NCBI RefSeq assembly: GCF_026151205.1
Contig: NC_087083.1
Location: 13,328,944 to 13,392,943, forward strand
Origin: Bolinopsis microptera
Lineage: Eukaryota; Ctenophora; Tentaculata; Lobata; Bolinopsidae
Direction of reading: 5' to 3'
DNA length: 64,000 nucleotides
Below are positions 33,058-46,165 of the stretch, piece by piece (position 1 is the first letter of the stretch; the number at the start of each line of letters is the position of its first letter). Position numbers and translations under genes: made by a program. The notes beneath the pieces are model-generated. The model made no database searches. It was given only the letters and a program-made list of their open reading frames with translations, and had not been told where the DNA came from.

Positions 33058-36000
33058 TTAAGAATTACCTATATCTATGCTATGAGAAGGACTGAGACTG
33101 CCCGGCATGCGGACCATGTGATTTGACATTGCGTGACTCATGGTACCTGAGGTAAAAGTAGGGTTAGTAACTTGTTCTAATTATTTATACTTATTCTAAC
33201 TAATATTATTATTGTTAGTAACTTATTCTAATTATTTCTACTTATTCTAACTAATATTATTATTGTTAGTAACTTATTCTAATTATTTCTACTTATTCTA
33301 ACTAATATTATTATTGTTAGTAACTTGTTCTGACAATTAAATAACTTACTATTAACTAACTAAATAAATAACTAATTAAATAACTAGTAAGACTTACCAG
33401 GCATGTTTTGAGGTGAGGTCGAGTAGGAAGTGTGAGGTGGGAAGATGGCTCCGAAGTTACCGAGCTGTTGTTGGGAGAGGGGAGGTTGAACCGTGTAACC
33501 TTGTGCTGATATGTTGTTATCTGAAATATGGAACGTTATCGTATGCTGTTATCTTATGTTGTTATCTGAAATATGGAACGTTATCTTATGCTGTTATTTT
33601 ATGTTGTCATCTTATGTTGTTATCTTATGTTGTTATCTTATGTTGTTATATTATGTTGTTATCTTATGTTGTTAAAATATGAGTAATGGTGGATACTGCC
33701 TAATGCTTTAGGTCTAGCTATAACTGTAACTATTTCTTTTAAACGGCTATATACCGACCAAGTTTGTATCCTTCAATTCTATTTTTCACACTCACTTGAA
33801 TCCCCTTTCGTGGTCGCAGGGATGAAGCTCATGTTCATTGGGAATGAACCGTGGGGCATAGGTAATCCTGTAACAATATCACATAAATTGGTTTGATCAT
33901 AAATTTAGAGTACACGAACCCCACAGAAATCTAATAACAGAGAAGTTAGATATATAACCAATAATAACTCATTGAACTAAAATAATATGTACAAAATATG
34001 TATAAAATATGTATAAGATATGTAATAAAAGTTACAATTTATTTATACCAGTAAATGAGTGAGGGGGAGAACCAGAGTTAAGGTTGGGATCGTTTGAGTT
34101 GTTGTACATGTGTCTCTCATCTCCACCAGGAACCTGAAGGTCAATGAAAATTAGCAGTCAGTATCTTACTTCCCAAAAACGAGTTTCTTAATAGCCCCTC
34201 CTCCCTTCTCCAACGGTTCGGCGCACAATCATCAGTGCTTTATTTGCAGCTGAGAACCTTGATTAACCGGAATTCAAGAAAAACCGGCGCAAGAGAATTC
34301 TTTCAACAAGAAACACGGTTTAATGGGTCTAGAACTCAAACTTGAGGTCTCTTTGTGATTTCTGTTAACTTTATTTCAACTTTAAAACACGGTCGATCTC
34401 AAATGTTATACTAGAAGTATGTATTAATAATGTCGATAATAGTTTGTTTAACCCTAATTCCCCTTCTTGATTCCCGATATTGTGGTCATTTATCAACTCC
34501 AGTCACCCGGCTACGGGGCTACGACAAGGCATGTTTCCGGATTAAAGACTAGCAAGGAATTATGATCACATCTCCACCTCAAGACACGTGACACAGAAAG
34601 TCGATACATCACGTGACAGGTACATCACGTGACATGGGCAGGGAGCTCTCAATTAACCGGACAAAAGTTGGTCTGATCAGTCCACAAAAGGGCACCAAAT
34701 TGACTAACAATCGACCGCGACCAACGCTTAATTAGCCAACCTGATCACCAAGGAGACGGACCAATAGCATCGCAGCAAATTCCCGCACGTGACAGAACGC
34801 ACCAATGAGAAGGCCGGGATTTTAGGCACGTGACCATGTTCCGATAGCTGGGTGTTTACTCTTGATCCACGGGAGGGTAAAGAGAACAATAGATTAAAAT
34901 AAATACATCCATATCTGCTCTCGCAAGAATAGGACAAAACACCTCAGCGACCGCTCAAAATAGGAATATTTCCCGACCGGTCAGAAAGTGAAAAAGGCGT
35001 GGTAAGGAGAAGTAAACTGAGGAGGATACCCTGATAATAAAGAACCATAACCCTGGCCCTCAGGGAAATATTTGTGGTTTTCTTTGAAAGATTCGCCAAT
35101 ATTTGGGTGTTTTATAGTAGAATAAAGTATGAATCTTTTATAAAATAGGGTTTTTGACAGGGATAGTTTGTTAAATTTGGACTAAGTTGCCTCCGGTGTG
35201 GAGCACTAACAGAATAACCAACAATGACTTGGCCGACGAGGAACTCCAAATAGTCCACCCACCTAAGTCGCCTAGGTGGGACAGGACAATTTAAGACGAA
35301 ACGTTTTCTGATAAGCCTCCCAGCTCCCTAAGCAACGTGTCACAGTTCAACTGAGCAGAGTTTTTACTTAGTAAATATCATCAAACAGTAAGGCTGAAGT
35401 GCAGCATACCACATGATATAATAATATTGATAAAACTTTGGTCATATTTACACTTATCACACCAACTCCTCCTCACCTCCCACCCCAAATTAAAGGTTCC
35501 CAACATCAGGCTCCATTTAAGGGAGGTATCTCTCCTAACCGCCCTACTAGGGAGCAAGATTCTCATTTATCCTATAAGCAAGTGTTCATAAAACCTTTTA
35601 AGCAGTGCCACTTTCCTAAATTCGATGCGATGCAGTATTCTTTATTAAAGGCAAAGTCAGCGAATCTGATTTGCTGGAAAAAGTCACGTGACGTCGAGAG
35701 AAAGACTGGATTGGCTGGTCGAATCAATCCATAAAAATAGAGCGCAAATGCTTTTATAGAGCTTTTAGCGGATTCTAAAATCTGGTAGGAGGGTCGAGCT
35801 CTAATTGGCTGATCTGAGTCACGTGACAGACAGACATTTAGCGAGAGCCTACCACCACCTCCAACATTGTCTTTACAACATTACCTTATTTGGTATAATC
35901 ACATATAACCGAACCGAGACGCCCAATCACAAAACTCAAAACACACCACGTGATGGGCCCTCGTGACCTGTACAAGCAAATAGCGGTAGCTCTGTCTTAT

Positions 36001-39000
36001 ATGAGAAAGGGAGGTTCGAAATACGGTACCTTACCAGCTTGCAATCAGCCCAAAAGGAGGCCACCTTGCAAACTCGGACTAAAAGTAAACTTATTTGGTA
36101 ATTCTGGTTGTTGCGATACCAAAAAATGAATAATCACATTAGACAGGGTTTGGGAAGTGATTAAGAGGGAGTTATATTTATGAAGGAGTCACTTCGTTTG
36201 TTCTGTTTTGGTTCAGTGTATGCCCCTGAATTTAGGGGGTGCAACCCCTGAAATAATATTGTATTTTCAGTGATTTCAGTTTAAAGTTCCCTGTCAATGA
36301 CATGTGCTGTTGAATAAGTGGGACTAATGAACACAATATTTAATTCTCATCAGTGCAATTTAGCGCATCAAGTGCAATTTAGCGCTGATCAGGTGGTGTC
36401 AAAAGAGTTACAAGTTTTATCTGTGTGTTGACGTGCGACACAGTATTGACACTTTAACCTGTGTTACTATTAGCAGCAACAGTATATTACCAATGTATTG
36501 AGCTAACAATTATTATTGTGAATTACAGGAATCTTCAAATGTTGACGAGGCTATCGTTTAACAGTAAGCCTCGTTATAATAACAGCGAAACTCTGAATAA
36601 TTTACAACTCAAAACAAATTAGCCGGGAAACGATTGGTTCGAACTCCGAATTACATGCCCTATATATGGCAATTTTATGGCGAGACAGAAGTAATCAAAA
36701 TTTCGATGGTTCGCTTGTATTTTGGGTCAGGATCAGCTTGTCCGGAATTTCTGTAAATTTAAATTTTGACATTTCTCTAAACCTCGGGGGAGGTAAGACT
36801 TCTATTTCAGCAAAGTAAAAGAGGCCTCTTTCCCTTAGAATCCCCTATTCCTAAACACAGTAGATGTTGAACGTGCTCTTCCTTTACCTTCAATAACGAG
36901 CCACGTTGCACAAAATAAAACTCTGTACATTTAGGATTGACAAAGAAAGTTTTCTAAGGTTTTCACAAGCTGTGCCTGTCCAGTGTCGAACATTCGATTA
37001 GGATCGAGGATTCGTCGAGATCAGTTTTCAGGTATTTCTATTTATAAGTAACTTGTCGCGTCCTGTCACGTGACAAACCAAATGGAACCGTCAAGCTCAG
37101 CTCGCTTCCTCAATTAGTCAAGTAAGCCGTGTCACGTGTGATTTGTAACATTTAACCGTATAACCAGACACGGGTAGAAAATTTGATACTGTCTGCCCAC
37201 TAAACTAAACGCATATGACCAGATAGAACTTTAGGTGGTGTGTTCCAGTTTTAGTTATGGAGGTGACCTTGTTAAATGACTGACAATCGAAATGTACTGT
37301 GATTTCAACTACGAGAACAAAATACCATGAATATCACGTGTGATACGCTGTGTAGTTAGCAATGGTGGGAATTAGTGAATTCAAGCGGTAAGGATCTGTA
37401 AATCAAATCAGGATCTCGTGGTCCGGTGGTCGTGATACTAATAGTGGGTCTATTGTACTATTAGAGGAGGGCATTTTGTACTGCTCAAAACACTTCGTCC
37501 TGCTGGGGGAGAATCCGTTCTCTTATTCTTTTGGTAAAGTTCAATGACATACAATACACAGTGGGGGGAGGGGGCCAGGGGGGGCAAAGTCAGTACACAA
37601 ACATTGGGTCTTATAACATAGCCATGTTTCATGTTTGAGACCTATAACTTTGCAGATGGTATACTGTATTTTGAAAGGCCAAACACAATGCATTAAAATT
37701 TGGCTCGATCCAATCATTCAAAATATCTAAAGACTCGAAAATGAACGTTCATTGGGACAAAATTAACATCACTGTTGTTTGATTTGATAAATTTCTCGTA
37801 TTGGTCATAATAGCAAGTCATACCAGAATTGAAAGAATTAATTCAAACAGTTTTTAAGGGACTGAGGTATAATCCCCAAAGGCCAAACGTATGTGTACTG
37901 ACTTTGCCCCCCCCCCCCCCCCCCTGTATCCTTGTGCCACCCTGTAGGGCACGCCACCAAACGGGCACAAAAAGAAACCACCCAAACAGAAACTAAGACA
38001 TTTTATACCGAGACTTGGTTGAAGAATTCTGATCGATTTGCAGGATGTAATTTAACCAAATTAATATATAGGGTATAAGAAGGGTGCCATTTTTGGAGTT
38101 TGGGATGTTCCTGGGGCGGAGACCTAGATGGTTTAATGGCATTTAAACACTTAGCAGAGAACATATTGAGAGTATAATGATGAAAGTCACGTGACCAGCT
38201 CACCACCAGTGAGAGAGCAACGAATTAGTCACGTGACTGAACTTCACCAACCAGGGCTCGAGCTAACAACCAAAACTGAAGGGATAAACAGGTATAATCC
38301 AGGGAGTGTAATCAGATGTTGGAAAGTGGGCGTGTCGTTGTGAAGGAAAGGTAGCTCCAAATCTAAAAGAGAGACTGCTTTTAGGCTCGATTGCTGCCCA
38401 AATCTGAGGAAAGGTTGACATGGACAGCCGTATTGACATGATGGCGAGAGGAGTAAGTTTTTAGCTTAACTCAACAGTTGAGATCGCAACCAGACTAAGT
38501 TTATAGCTTAATTTAACAGTTAAGATTTGTGTTGTTATGGCAACCAGACTAAGTTTTTATCTTAACATATTATCTTGTTTCGAGTTTTTAATGATTACAT
38601 TCATCATTGTTGCCATACATCATTCTATGCTGGACAGAGATCATTAAGTGTTATAGAACCCAAAATCTATTACCATCAGTTGAACTGTGCCATACTGTGG
38701 TTCTATTCGAAATTGGTTAAACATATATGATATATGCTAAAAGACATACTTATTCGATTTGTTCTGTTCTTAGGGCGAAATTTACTAAAATAGAGTGTGT
38801 TTTTTGCAAAACTATCTTGTAAAGATGCTGACAAACTTTCTAGTTAGACCAGCTCTAGCAAAAACTTGAACAAATCATGAAACTCTCGATCAAGTTGAAG
38901 AAGAAGATGAAGCTAGGAAGGCAAGAAGAAGTTTATTTTTCACATCCCACCACTCACCAGTGCAGTGTAGAGGGCAATAGAATTAAGATATTCAAAATCT

Positions 39001-42000
39001 AGCACAAGCCCCCTCCCATAACCTGATAACCTTCCATAACCTCCTATATATATGCAAGCCTCTTGATTTATAACCCCATGTAACCTCCCATAACCTCCTA
39101 TAACCTCATATAACCTGCTATAACCCCCTGTAACCTGCTACAACCTGCCTTAACCTCCCATAACCTCCTATAACCCCCTGTAACCTCCTATAACCCCCTG
39201 TAACGTCCCATAACCTCCTATAACCTCATATAACCTGCTATAACCCCCTGTAACCTGCTATAACCTGCTACAACCTGCCATGCTGTAACCTGCTACAACC
39301 TGCCTTAACCTGCTACAACCTCCTACAACTTCGTACCCTACGTAACCTGCTACAACCTGCCTTAACCTGCTGTAACCTCCTATAACCTGCTACAACCTGC
39401 CTTAACCTGCCTTAACCTGCTACAACTTCGTACCTTTTCAGGTTCCACTTCATCAGGGTTGACAGGGTACGCAAGTTCCGTCTCCTCGTACCCAGTCTGA
39501 GACATCCTCTCATCGGGATTACGGTTGGGAGGGGGAGGATCTGGCGAGTTCAGACAGGTCTGTATCAGTGCTTTTCCCGTCTCTAAAAAATATTATATAT
39601 TATTATTATATATATTAATATATAATTACTTAATTTATGTTTAGAATAATCCAAATTGTTCAAATAACTGTAGCTGAGTGTAGTTCAGTATTAACAATTC
39701 GATGTCCACAATTTTATACCACAAAGGTTTCTTTGTATGGTAGTTCTGATTTTTAGCTCAAAATAACCGCAATTGCCAAATTTATATACATATTGCGAAG
39801 CAACATAAGGGCTAGTGTGCTTAGCTTTAAAGATATTCACAAAAAATTGTTTTTTTCGGTTCAGTGCAGCCCAAAATAAAACTGGATTTTGGTTTCTCGA
39901 GTTAGAAATACTCGCCATGATCATGTTAAGATGTACGACTTATGAAGCACCATATGGCCTAAAATTCCCCTGAGGTGTTTTTCCGAATATTATTTTACAA
40001 ATCTTCTCCTCCAGGGTTGGGACTAGCGATACAAATTGCGTACCTAGATAATTAATAAATAAAGTCAAATTTTATACAGCAAACTACCGATAAATATTCA
40101 TACCAGTTATATTAGGAACAATAAAAGATGCAGAAAAACAGATCATGTGACAGCAACTGTCAGTAGTGCACCTTACTAAGTAAATACAGATATGTAAACA
40201 AACCCACAGAAAAAGGAACACTCTAAACAAACAAAGCCGATAAACACGTGATCAAACACGTGACCTCACACAGAACACGTGACCTCACACAGAACACGTG
40301 ACCTCACACAGAACACGTGACCTTACCTGAAGTGATCATGGGTTGTAGTTTAGGAGTAGCGAAGGTGTACACGTGACCAGTCTCCGAAGCGACTAGCAAC
40401 ATTACTTGTGTTCCAGTTAGGGTGCTTAACTCGTACGCCTGGGGGTACACAAACTGTTAGATTTAGTGTTATGATGCTTATATAAACTATTGTTATGATG
40501 CTTATTGTTATGATGCTTGATTCAGTACAACACAAAATAGCACTGGATTTTGGCTAGGAATGCAGTTCCTGGACTTTCCGTAAATTTTAAGATTAGCCAT
40601 ATTAGTTCTCACTTGGTTCCAGCACTACGAATAAAGCTCATAATATGATAAATTTCAGAATTGAACACTCCAAGGTTAACTTTTTCAAAGTAAAGAGATG
40701 ATGTCTGACTCAGACACATATAATGTGTAAAATGTTTAGACTGACTGTAAAACTGAAACTTACTCTGTACATCTTATACAAGTTATATTGGACATGAAAA
40801 ACTGCACTAATTTTATATTTACGTCCATACTATTATCCGCTGTCGATCTACTTTTAACGTCACAATATATATATATATATAATTGAAGGACTTGAGAAGT
40901 GGATTGAGGACCGTTGTTGAGGTTGTTAAAATAACAAAATTAAGAGACGATTCAAAATATTTTGTAACTATTGCATACTTGAATCTTACAACAAATCCTG
41001 GAAGAATATTAGGAATAACTAAGCTACATTTTAGTTTAGTAAAAAGTTTATTAATTTCCGCATTATATGTACGCATTATTACGCATCGGGTTAAGTACTG
41101 TGGAGCTGACAGCTAAAAAAGAGGGTATACCATGTAGCTCTGGCAACCTGCCCATGACCTTATAAGGTAGGGAGAATTCTGCAGTAAATGGTAACATTAC
41201 TTGTATATAGTTCTGGGCTGTAACAGTGCGTTCCGAGTAAATTGTAATTCTAGTTCAGGTAATGCTGTGAGTTGGACTCTATAAATCTTACTAATGCTGT
41301 ATATTATATTATATATATTAACATAGAGTTGTTGCGTTATATTACACGCGGCCAAGTTTCATGTATCATGCGTACACTTATATTAGTACATGTATACACT
41401 GTACAAGTCATGATACAATATCATAGAGATTTGATCATCGTACAAATGTATCAGTTGAGTAGGAAAATTCTGATACTGTGAAATTTATTTTAACTGAAAA
41501 TCTCACAAGTCATCAGTTTTGATCGGGTGAAATGTCACCAACAAGGAAACCAACTGTTTGGATTATCGTAAGAACAGTAATATAATACATGTAAGGTGTT
41601 TGCATGTATGGGTTTACCGAGGATGTTATTTTCAGCTCAGTGAACAGAAAAAGCGGTGATTGTGTGATTTTACTCGAATTCCCACAGATCATTATTAATA
41701 TACAATTCTGCCACAATTTTGATGTATCTATCGAACAGTAAGAAGCAGTGAAGAGACGCACATTTAACTTTCCAAGCCATTCTAGATATAGTACATTCAT
41801 AATAGTATATATTTAAATAAATTATGAACTAAATGCTAAATAATTCGTTCTGTCGGTTTCCTATCCGATTTCTATATTTTGAATGAATACCTTGAAAACT
41901 TTGTACAGCAGAAATGAAGGGTGAATAGCAAAGTGAACTTCATTACTTTGATTTGAATCTATGTTTAGTATCCATCATGCTAATGCCGAATATATCGATT

Positions 42001-43486
42001 GCTTGTCATTTTGTTTGCTAAGTTTCATTCTGTCTACCGAATTATCGGAAATAAACAGAAAACAATCTCTCTTGTGGGTACATCTTGGTGCAAAACATCT
42101 TGTTTTTCAGGACAAACTTATTAGTAATCCACAAAATATTAGCGGTAAAATCGCCAGTTTGATAACTCTAAGCTGTTAAATTTACATGAGAAACAGGACT
42201 TGTTGGCACAGCCCGTTACAGTGTACAATAAGCAAGCTCAAGGGTATCTGGCGCTCATTCTTAAGTGGTACTGAACTAATAAAGTAAGATATTTAGCAAG
42301 TAAGAAGTGTGTCGCCCTGAGGGGTAGCGGCAGTGTGAATGGGAGGGGGACAGCCTGCCCAGGGTTAACATGAACAAAGTAATGTCATTGCGGTGTTTAG
42401 TAGGGGGTATCATGGCTTTCACGGTAGACAATATGGAAGGAGGCAAATAACTGGTGAACACTAAATAAAAATAATCGACGTTAGGCTCATTGGCTTTTTA
42501 CTTAGATTACTAAAATTAGTAAGAGGCCAATGTTAAAAACTCACGGTCAGCCTTACCACTTACGAAATCTATGGAACTATACATCAACATAACAACATAA
42601 CAATGTCACCTAGAATTTTAAACTAATACTCGGAAAAAGGTGTTAGCAAGTTCAAAAGCAATTCTTAGAATGGTATGATCTCTCTCTGGAAATAGTATAA
42701 TCACGAAATCACGTACTGGCATAAAAAACACCGTAATTCTTTCAATGGGTAGCAGCTATCAGGTCAAGTTTAGAGAGTAACTTTCTCAACGAGTTAATAG
42801 AGAAAATTACAACTCAATAGATAAAAAGTAAACGTGTGCAATGTGTAGTGCGGTAACGGACAAGAAGAGCAAGTTCAGAAATATGGCGGGAAAATAATTT
42901 TGGAACTAAAATAGCCAAGAATTCATCTAATAAGCAGCTCAAAATAAGCTGTATCAAAGTAACAAACATGCTTCAAAACAGCGCAAAATCTAACCTTTTT
43001 CATGATCCCAGTTTTCCTCTTGCTGAAAGTCGTGTACCTCCGAAGTTTGTTCGAGATGAACTCCATCCTGATCCGGACTCTGCCCCGCGTTTTCTTATCC
43101 GCTGCCGATTCCCCGGACGGGCTGTTAACTGATCGATGTCTGGCCCGAGAGGCTTGCTGTACGTGATGTTCGGGTCCCAGGTGATGTGGTGGCATTCCAG
43201 AGGCAGGGGGAACACCCTGACCTAGAGGAATATTCATAGGTTCCAGATGTTGGCGATGTTGGGGAGGCGGTGGTTGTTGTTGCTGCTGTTGCTGCTGCTG
43301 CATCCCATCTGACTGTTCGCGGTAAATGGTCTTGTCCATCTTCTTGTCCTTGTTTGTCTTTGTGCTGCCTTTCCGAGGTGACGTGCAGTGTTTCTTGTTT
43401 GGGTAGCCCGTATTACCGCCCGCTCGAACCATTTCCGGACTAGTGCGATCAAATTCCATAGGCTCTGCCATCTGCGGCAAGATCAC
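33058..43486 (-). CDS. SRF: serum response factor, MADS-box transcription factor (7 exons)
   Basis: Nuclear dimeric factor that binds CArG boxes, CC(A/T)6GG, and drives immediate-early and actin-cytoskeleton genes. Exons, high to low: 43486-42995, 40438-40327, 39582-39434, 34133-34049, 33867-33796, 33520-33398, 33146-33058; all GT-AG and in phase, 373 aa. The MADS box starts at residue 135 (GRVRIRMEFI, then RRYTTFSKRKTGIMKK) and is interrupted by intron 1. Exon 2 encodes AYELSTLTGTQVMLLVASET and HVYTFATPKLQPMI. Exon 3 gives the SRF-specific SAM extension GKALIQTCLNSPD and RMSQTGYEETEL. The N-terminal half is low complexity with nine Gln then four Pro; the C-terminal half is Pro/Ser/Asn-rich, as expected for the activation region. 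The last exon ends SIDIGNS then TAA. The 5.3-kb intron 3 shows no further exon. Confidence 0.95.
33155..33330. repeat. ~65-bp tandem repeat in SRF intron 6
   Basis: Three copies of gttagtaacttattctaatt followed by atttctacttattctaacta; non-coding, next to the acceptor of the last exon. Confidence 0.85.
33511..33680. repeat. tandem repeat spanning the SRF exon-6 splice acceptor
   Basis: gttgttatctgaaatatggaacg occurs at about 33513 (exon/intron border) and again near 33561; it is followed by (ttatgttgttatc)n. The second copy duplicates the acceptor and first bases of exon 6. Confidence 0.75.
34150..39000. other. SRF intron 3, no gene recognised
   Basis: Single-copy-looking DNA with several GTCACGTGAC palindromes (35683, 35818, 37065, 38186, 38228) and C/G runs (37562, 37906-37924). 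The two texts around 37540-37600 and 37885-37930 are loosely inverted (tttgccccc / gggggcaaa). No ORF above 98 codons shows a domain. Confidence 0.5.
39000..39432. repeat. TAACC-word minisatellite in SRF intron 3
   Basis: Irregular array of ctataacc, ctgtaacc, ctacaacc, cttaacc with cc or tg between. It reaches the splice donor of exon 3 (39434). It is not a telomere repeat. Confidence 0.85.
40255..40323. repeat. 19-bp CACGTG repeat abutting SRF exon-2 donor
   Basis: Unit aacacgtgacctcacacag, three full copies plus partial ones, ending 2-4 bp from the donor of exon 2. CACGTG is the E-box/bHLH-LZ core. Confidence 0.85.
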
Positions 43487-43569
43487 AAGCTGTTGTCAAA
43501 GATACGAATACCAGAAATGGAAGAACGAAACACGTGTTGACCGGGTATGGCAAACAGAAAATTAGATAG

Positions 43570-43603
43570 CCTTTTATGGTAACACTATATGCTCCTTATA
43601 TGG
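43570..43603. promoter_or_regulatory. two perfect CArG boxes upstream of SRF
   Basis: CCTTTTATGG (43570-43579) and CCTTATATGG (43594-43603) both fit CC(A/T)6GG, the SRF binding site. They start 84 and 108 bp upstream of the SRF ATG. Vertebrate SRF promoters also contain CArG boxes and are autoregulated, so direct feedback is the likely meaning here. Confidence 0.75.
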
Positions 43604-44414
43604 CTTAATGGAGGCGCTATACTACCGTCCACTATAGTAGGGTACATAGCAATTCTATTAAATTATTATTCGCATTTCATAAAGATTATTTTTTAGCAGT
43701 AAATAATAAAAGGTAATAAAATAAACAAATTTCAGTAAATATAATGATTGAAAAATCATTATTTTGTATAAAAACGAGAACTCAAAATCGTTGCACATAC
43801 ATACGTACCAGCAACATTTTGTACGCACAATTTAGAAGACGCTAAAAGGTAGTCTATACACACCCCATAAGGTAATTAATTGGCTAGGCCGTAACGCATA
43901 ACGTTATTCAATATCGCGTTGGATAAATTCGTAAGTGCACTTTGAGAAAAATGGTTGATGATGCGCGGCGTAAAATTTCAAGTCTGCTACGTTATATGCA
44001 ATAAGCTAAGGCTCGTACAGTAATATAACAAAATACATGATGAGTCAGAATTCAAGTAATTATTTACACGCAAGCTTTAAAACTTATTTATCTTTAGTCA
44101 GAATTTCACATCTGAGTCAAAGTTAAATTTTTATTGTTTGTATAATTTGCATGTTTAATTTGTTGGTTTATAATAACTTAAACAAAATTGTATATATATG
44201 CGTATAAAACTGCGTTTCATCCTAGTCCACTCGATTTATAAAATTCTAAGGTATACGGTTTAAAAAGCGTTTAAGCAATACATAAAATATTTGTTCCAAG
44301 ACTGTCGACAATTTCAACTCGGCGCGCGTTTTTGTAGGTTACCAACCTATAAACTAAACTTTGTACTGCAATTTTAAATAATGAAATAATTTTAATGCTC
44401 CATAGATGATAGAG

Positions 44415-44503
44415 CGTGATACAAAAAAGTAGCGTGCCAACTGACAATTTTTTATATATAAAATGGTCAGTTGGCAAATGGCACGCTACTTTTTTATATC
44501 ACG
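44415..44503. repeat. long imperfect hairpin
   Basis: The left arm 44415-44445 (cgtgatacaaaaaagtagcg then tgccaactgac) pairs with 44466-44503, with a small bulge (aaat) and an A/T mismatch. The AT-rich loop is 20 nt. It could be a tiny MITE or a precursor-miRNA-like stem. Confidence 0.7.
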
Positions 44504-44998
44504 TCGTGACCCCCAATGTCGTTTCACTGTATAGAGTTTTTACGATACAGGGAGAGCCGCGCACTCGTGCGGGTCATATGACAACTACTCTCTATGCTGG
44601 ATGCCGCGGTGCTATTTTAAAATTTTGCATAGGAGCGTTTTACATTTCATGAATGGATCGAGCAAAAATAAGCAAGCGCAAGTTAGGTGAATTATATATT
44701 ATAAAAAAAGTAAATATTTGTTGAAAAAGTTTTGTTTTTATTTTTAAACATTTTCCCTGTAATTTTACTGCAACGTAATAACTAAATTTTGTAATTGAAA
44801 AAAACAATTCTTCAATTAATTTCCCATTTATTCCTCAAATCAAAAGTTTTTCTCATGATTATTGGTAAACTGTAATTCAAACTACAAAAGTTTTGCCAAA
44901 TCAAAAATCCACCTTCAATGGCCTTTTGAAGGCATCACCTGAATTAAAAATTGTAATCGTCACAGTTTACAGCTTTAGTTCGAGTTCTGAGATCGAAC

Positions 44999-45165
44999 TT
45001 ACTGGGCGGCGCTAAGCCTGGCATTCCGCCGAATCAGGAATCTTTATTATATATAATGTTTATGAACATAATATATAAACATATAATTACCTGGGGACTT
45101 CAGGCTATCATGACAGGCTGAGCGCTGCCCAGTAAGATCATAACAGCCTGGGGTCGCTAGGTTAA
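44999..45165 (+). mobile_element. MITE of the TTACTGGGC family with nested partial copy
   Basis: Starts TTACTGGGCGGCGCT and ends GCTAGGTTAA, flanked by the 8-bp duplication gatcgaac (44991-44998, 45166-45173). Inside it, 45087-45135 reads TTACCTGGGG ... GCCCAGTAA, a second, shorter copy in the opposite orientation. Confidence 0.7.
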
Positions 45166-45467
45166 GATCGAACCAATAAATATACATGAATAAAAATCGT
45201 CATGCGCTTAATTTGGGCTTCAGTAGTATAGGTTAAATAAATCCAGGCTAATAAGCTCAGGCTAATAAGCTTCGTTGTAGCGCGATGCGTTACTGTGCCG
45301 CGCCGCGCACTCAATGAGGCTTCTCACAGCGATCTGGCTAGATCAGCGAAATGCGCTACTGTGCCGCGCCGAGCTGCCATGAATTGACATCGTCAATTAA
45401 TAAGCTTCGCTACTACTACTACTATACTGGGAACTGTCATATGACATTTTTGATAGGATAGATGAGT

Positions 45468-45541
45468 TTACCTGGGGACCTCAGGCTATTATGTTCATAA
45501 TAGAGATTAGGCGGAATGACAGGCTGAGCGCGGCCCAGTAA
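45468..45541 (-). mobile_element. MITE of the TTACTGGGC family
   Basis: Plus strand TTACCTGGGGACC ... GCGGCCCAGTAA, the reverse of the 14775 copy, flanked by a perfect 8-bp duplication agatgagt (45460-45467, 45542-45549). Confidence 0.8.
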
Positions 45542-45929
45542 AGATGAGTCTGTGTCTAATTAATAAATAGGAATAGTTATGTAAGTTATATTGTATACGA
45601 AAGAGAATTCAATGATAGCTAAGAGGAAGAAGGTTATTATCAAAGGTATTTAGTTGAATTTTTTTAGTTTGTAATTATATGGTTTCAAACGTAAATTGTT
45701 CATTTTCTGTGAATTTCTTGTTGAGATGCCCAGAGAGGCATTATTTATAATGTTATGTTGTTAATTGTCTTCCACTTGTACGTATATTAAAGTTGAAAAG
45801 CATAGTTAAGTATCAGCACAGCGCCAGTTATTAATATAATAATACTTAATGTAAAGTTAACACATAACATTATAAAACTAACATTCGTTTACATAACTTT
45901 TTGAAATCACATCTTTCTTTAATCCTTCT

Positions 45930-46165
45930 AATTTAACTGTAAAGCTGAGAACTGTCTCATATCAGAGTCAGGGAGTTTATTCCAATATGATCTAGCTCTC
46001 TCATAGAGAAAATAATTCTGGAGATTCTTAACTACAGTACCACTCTTACTACATCTCATGCTTAACACTTGATTTATACCTGATCTGCTCATTCCCGACA
46101 TACCGGCTTCATAATCTGCTTAACCGCTTATAATCTAAAAAGCTTTAATAAGATTACAACAAAGA
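45930..46165 (-). pseudogene. decayed LINE reverse-transcriptase C-terminus
   Basis: On the minus strand one frame reads SGTVVKNLQNYFLYERARSY then WNKLPDSDM, the typical C-terminal pattern of CR1/jockey-type RT proteins (F-x-R-x3-YWN-x-LP). Upstream the frame is lost, so only a relic remains. Confidence 0.5.

Noticed and set aside
39000-39432. TAACC-rich array as an interstitial telomere
   Set aside because: No run of the animal telomere word TTAGGG/CCCTAA; units are irregular and contain many other words.
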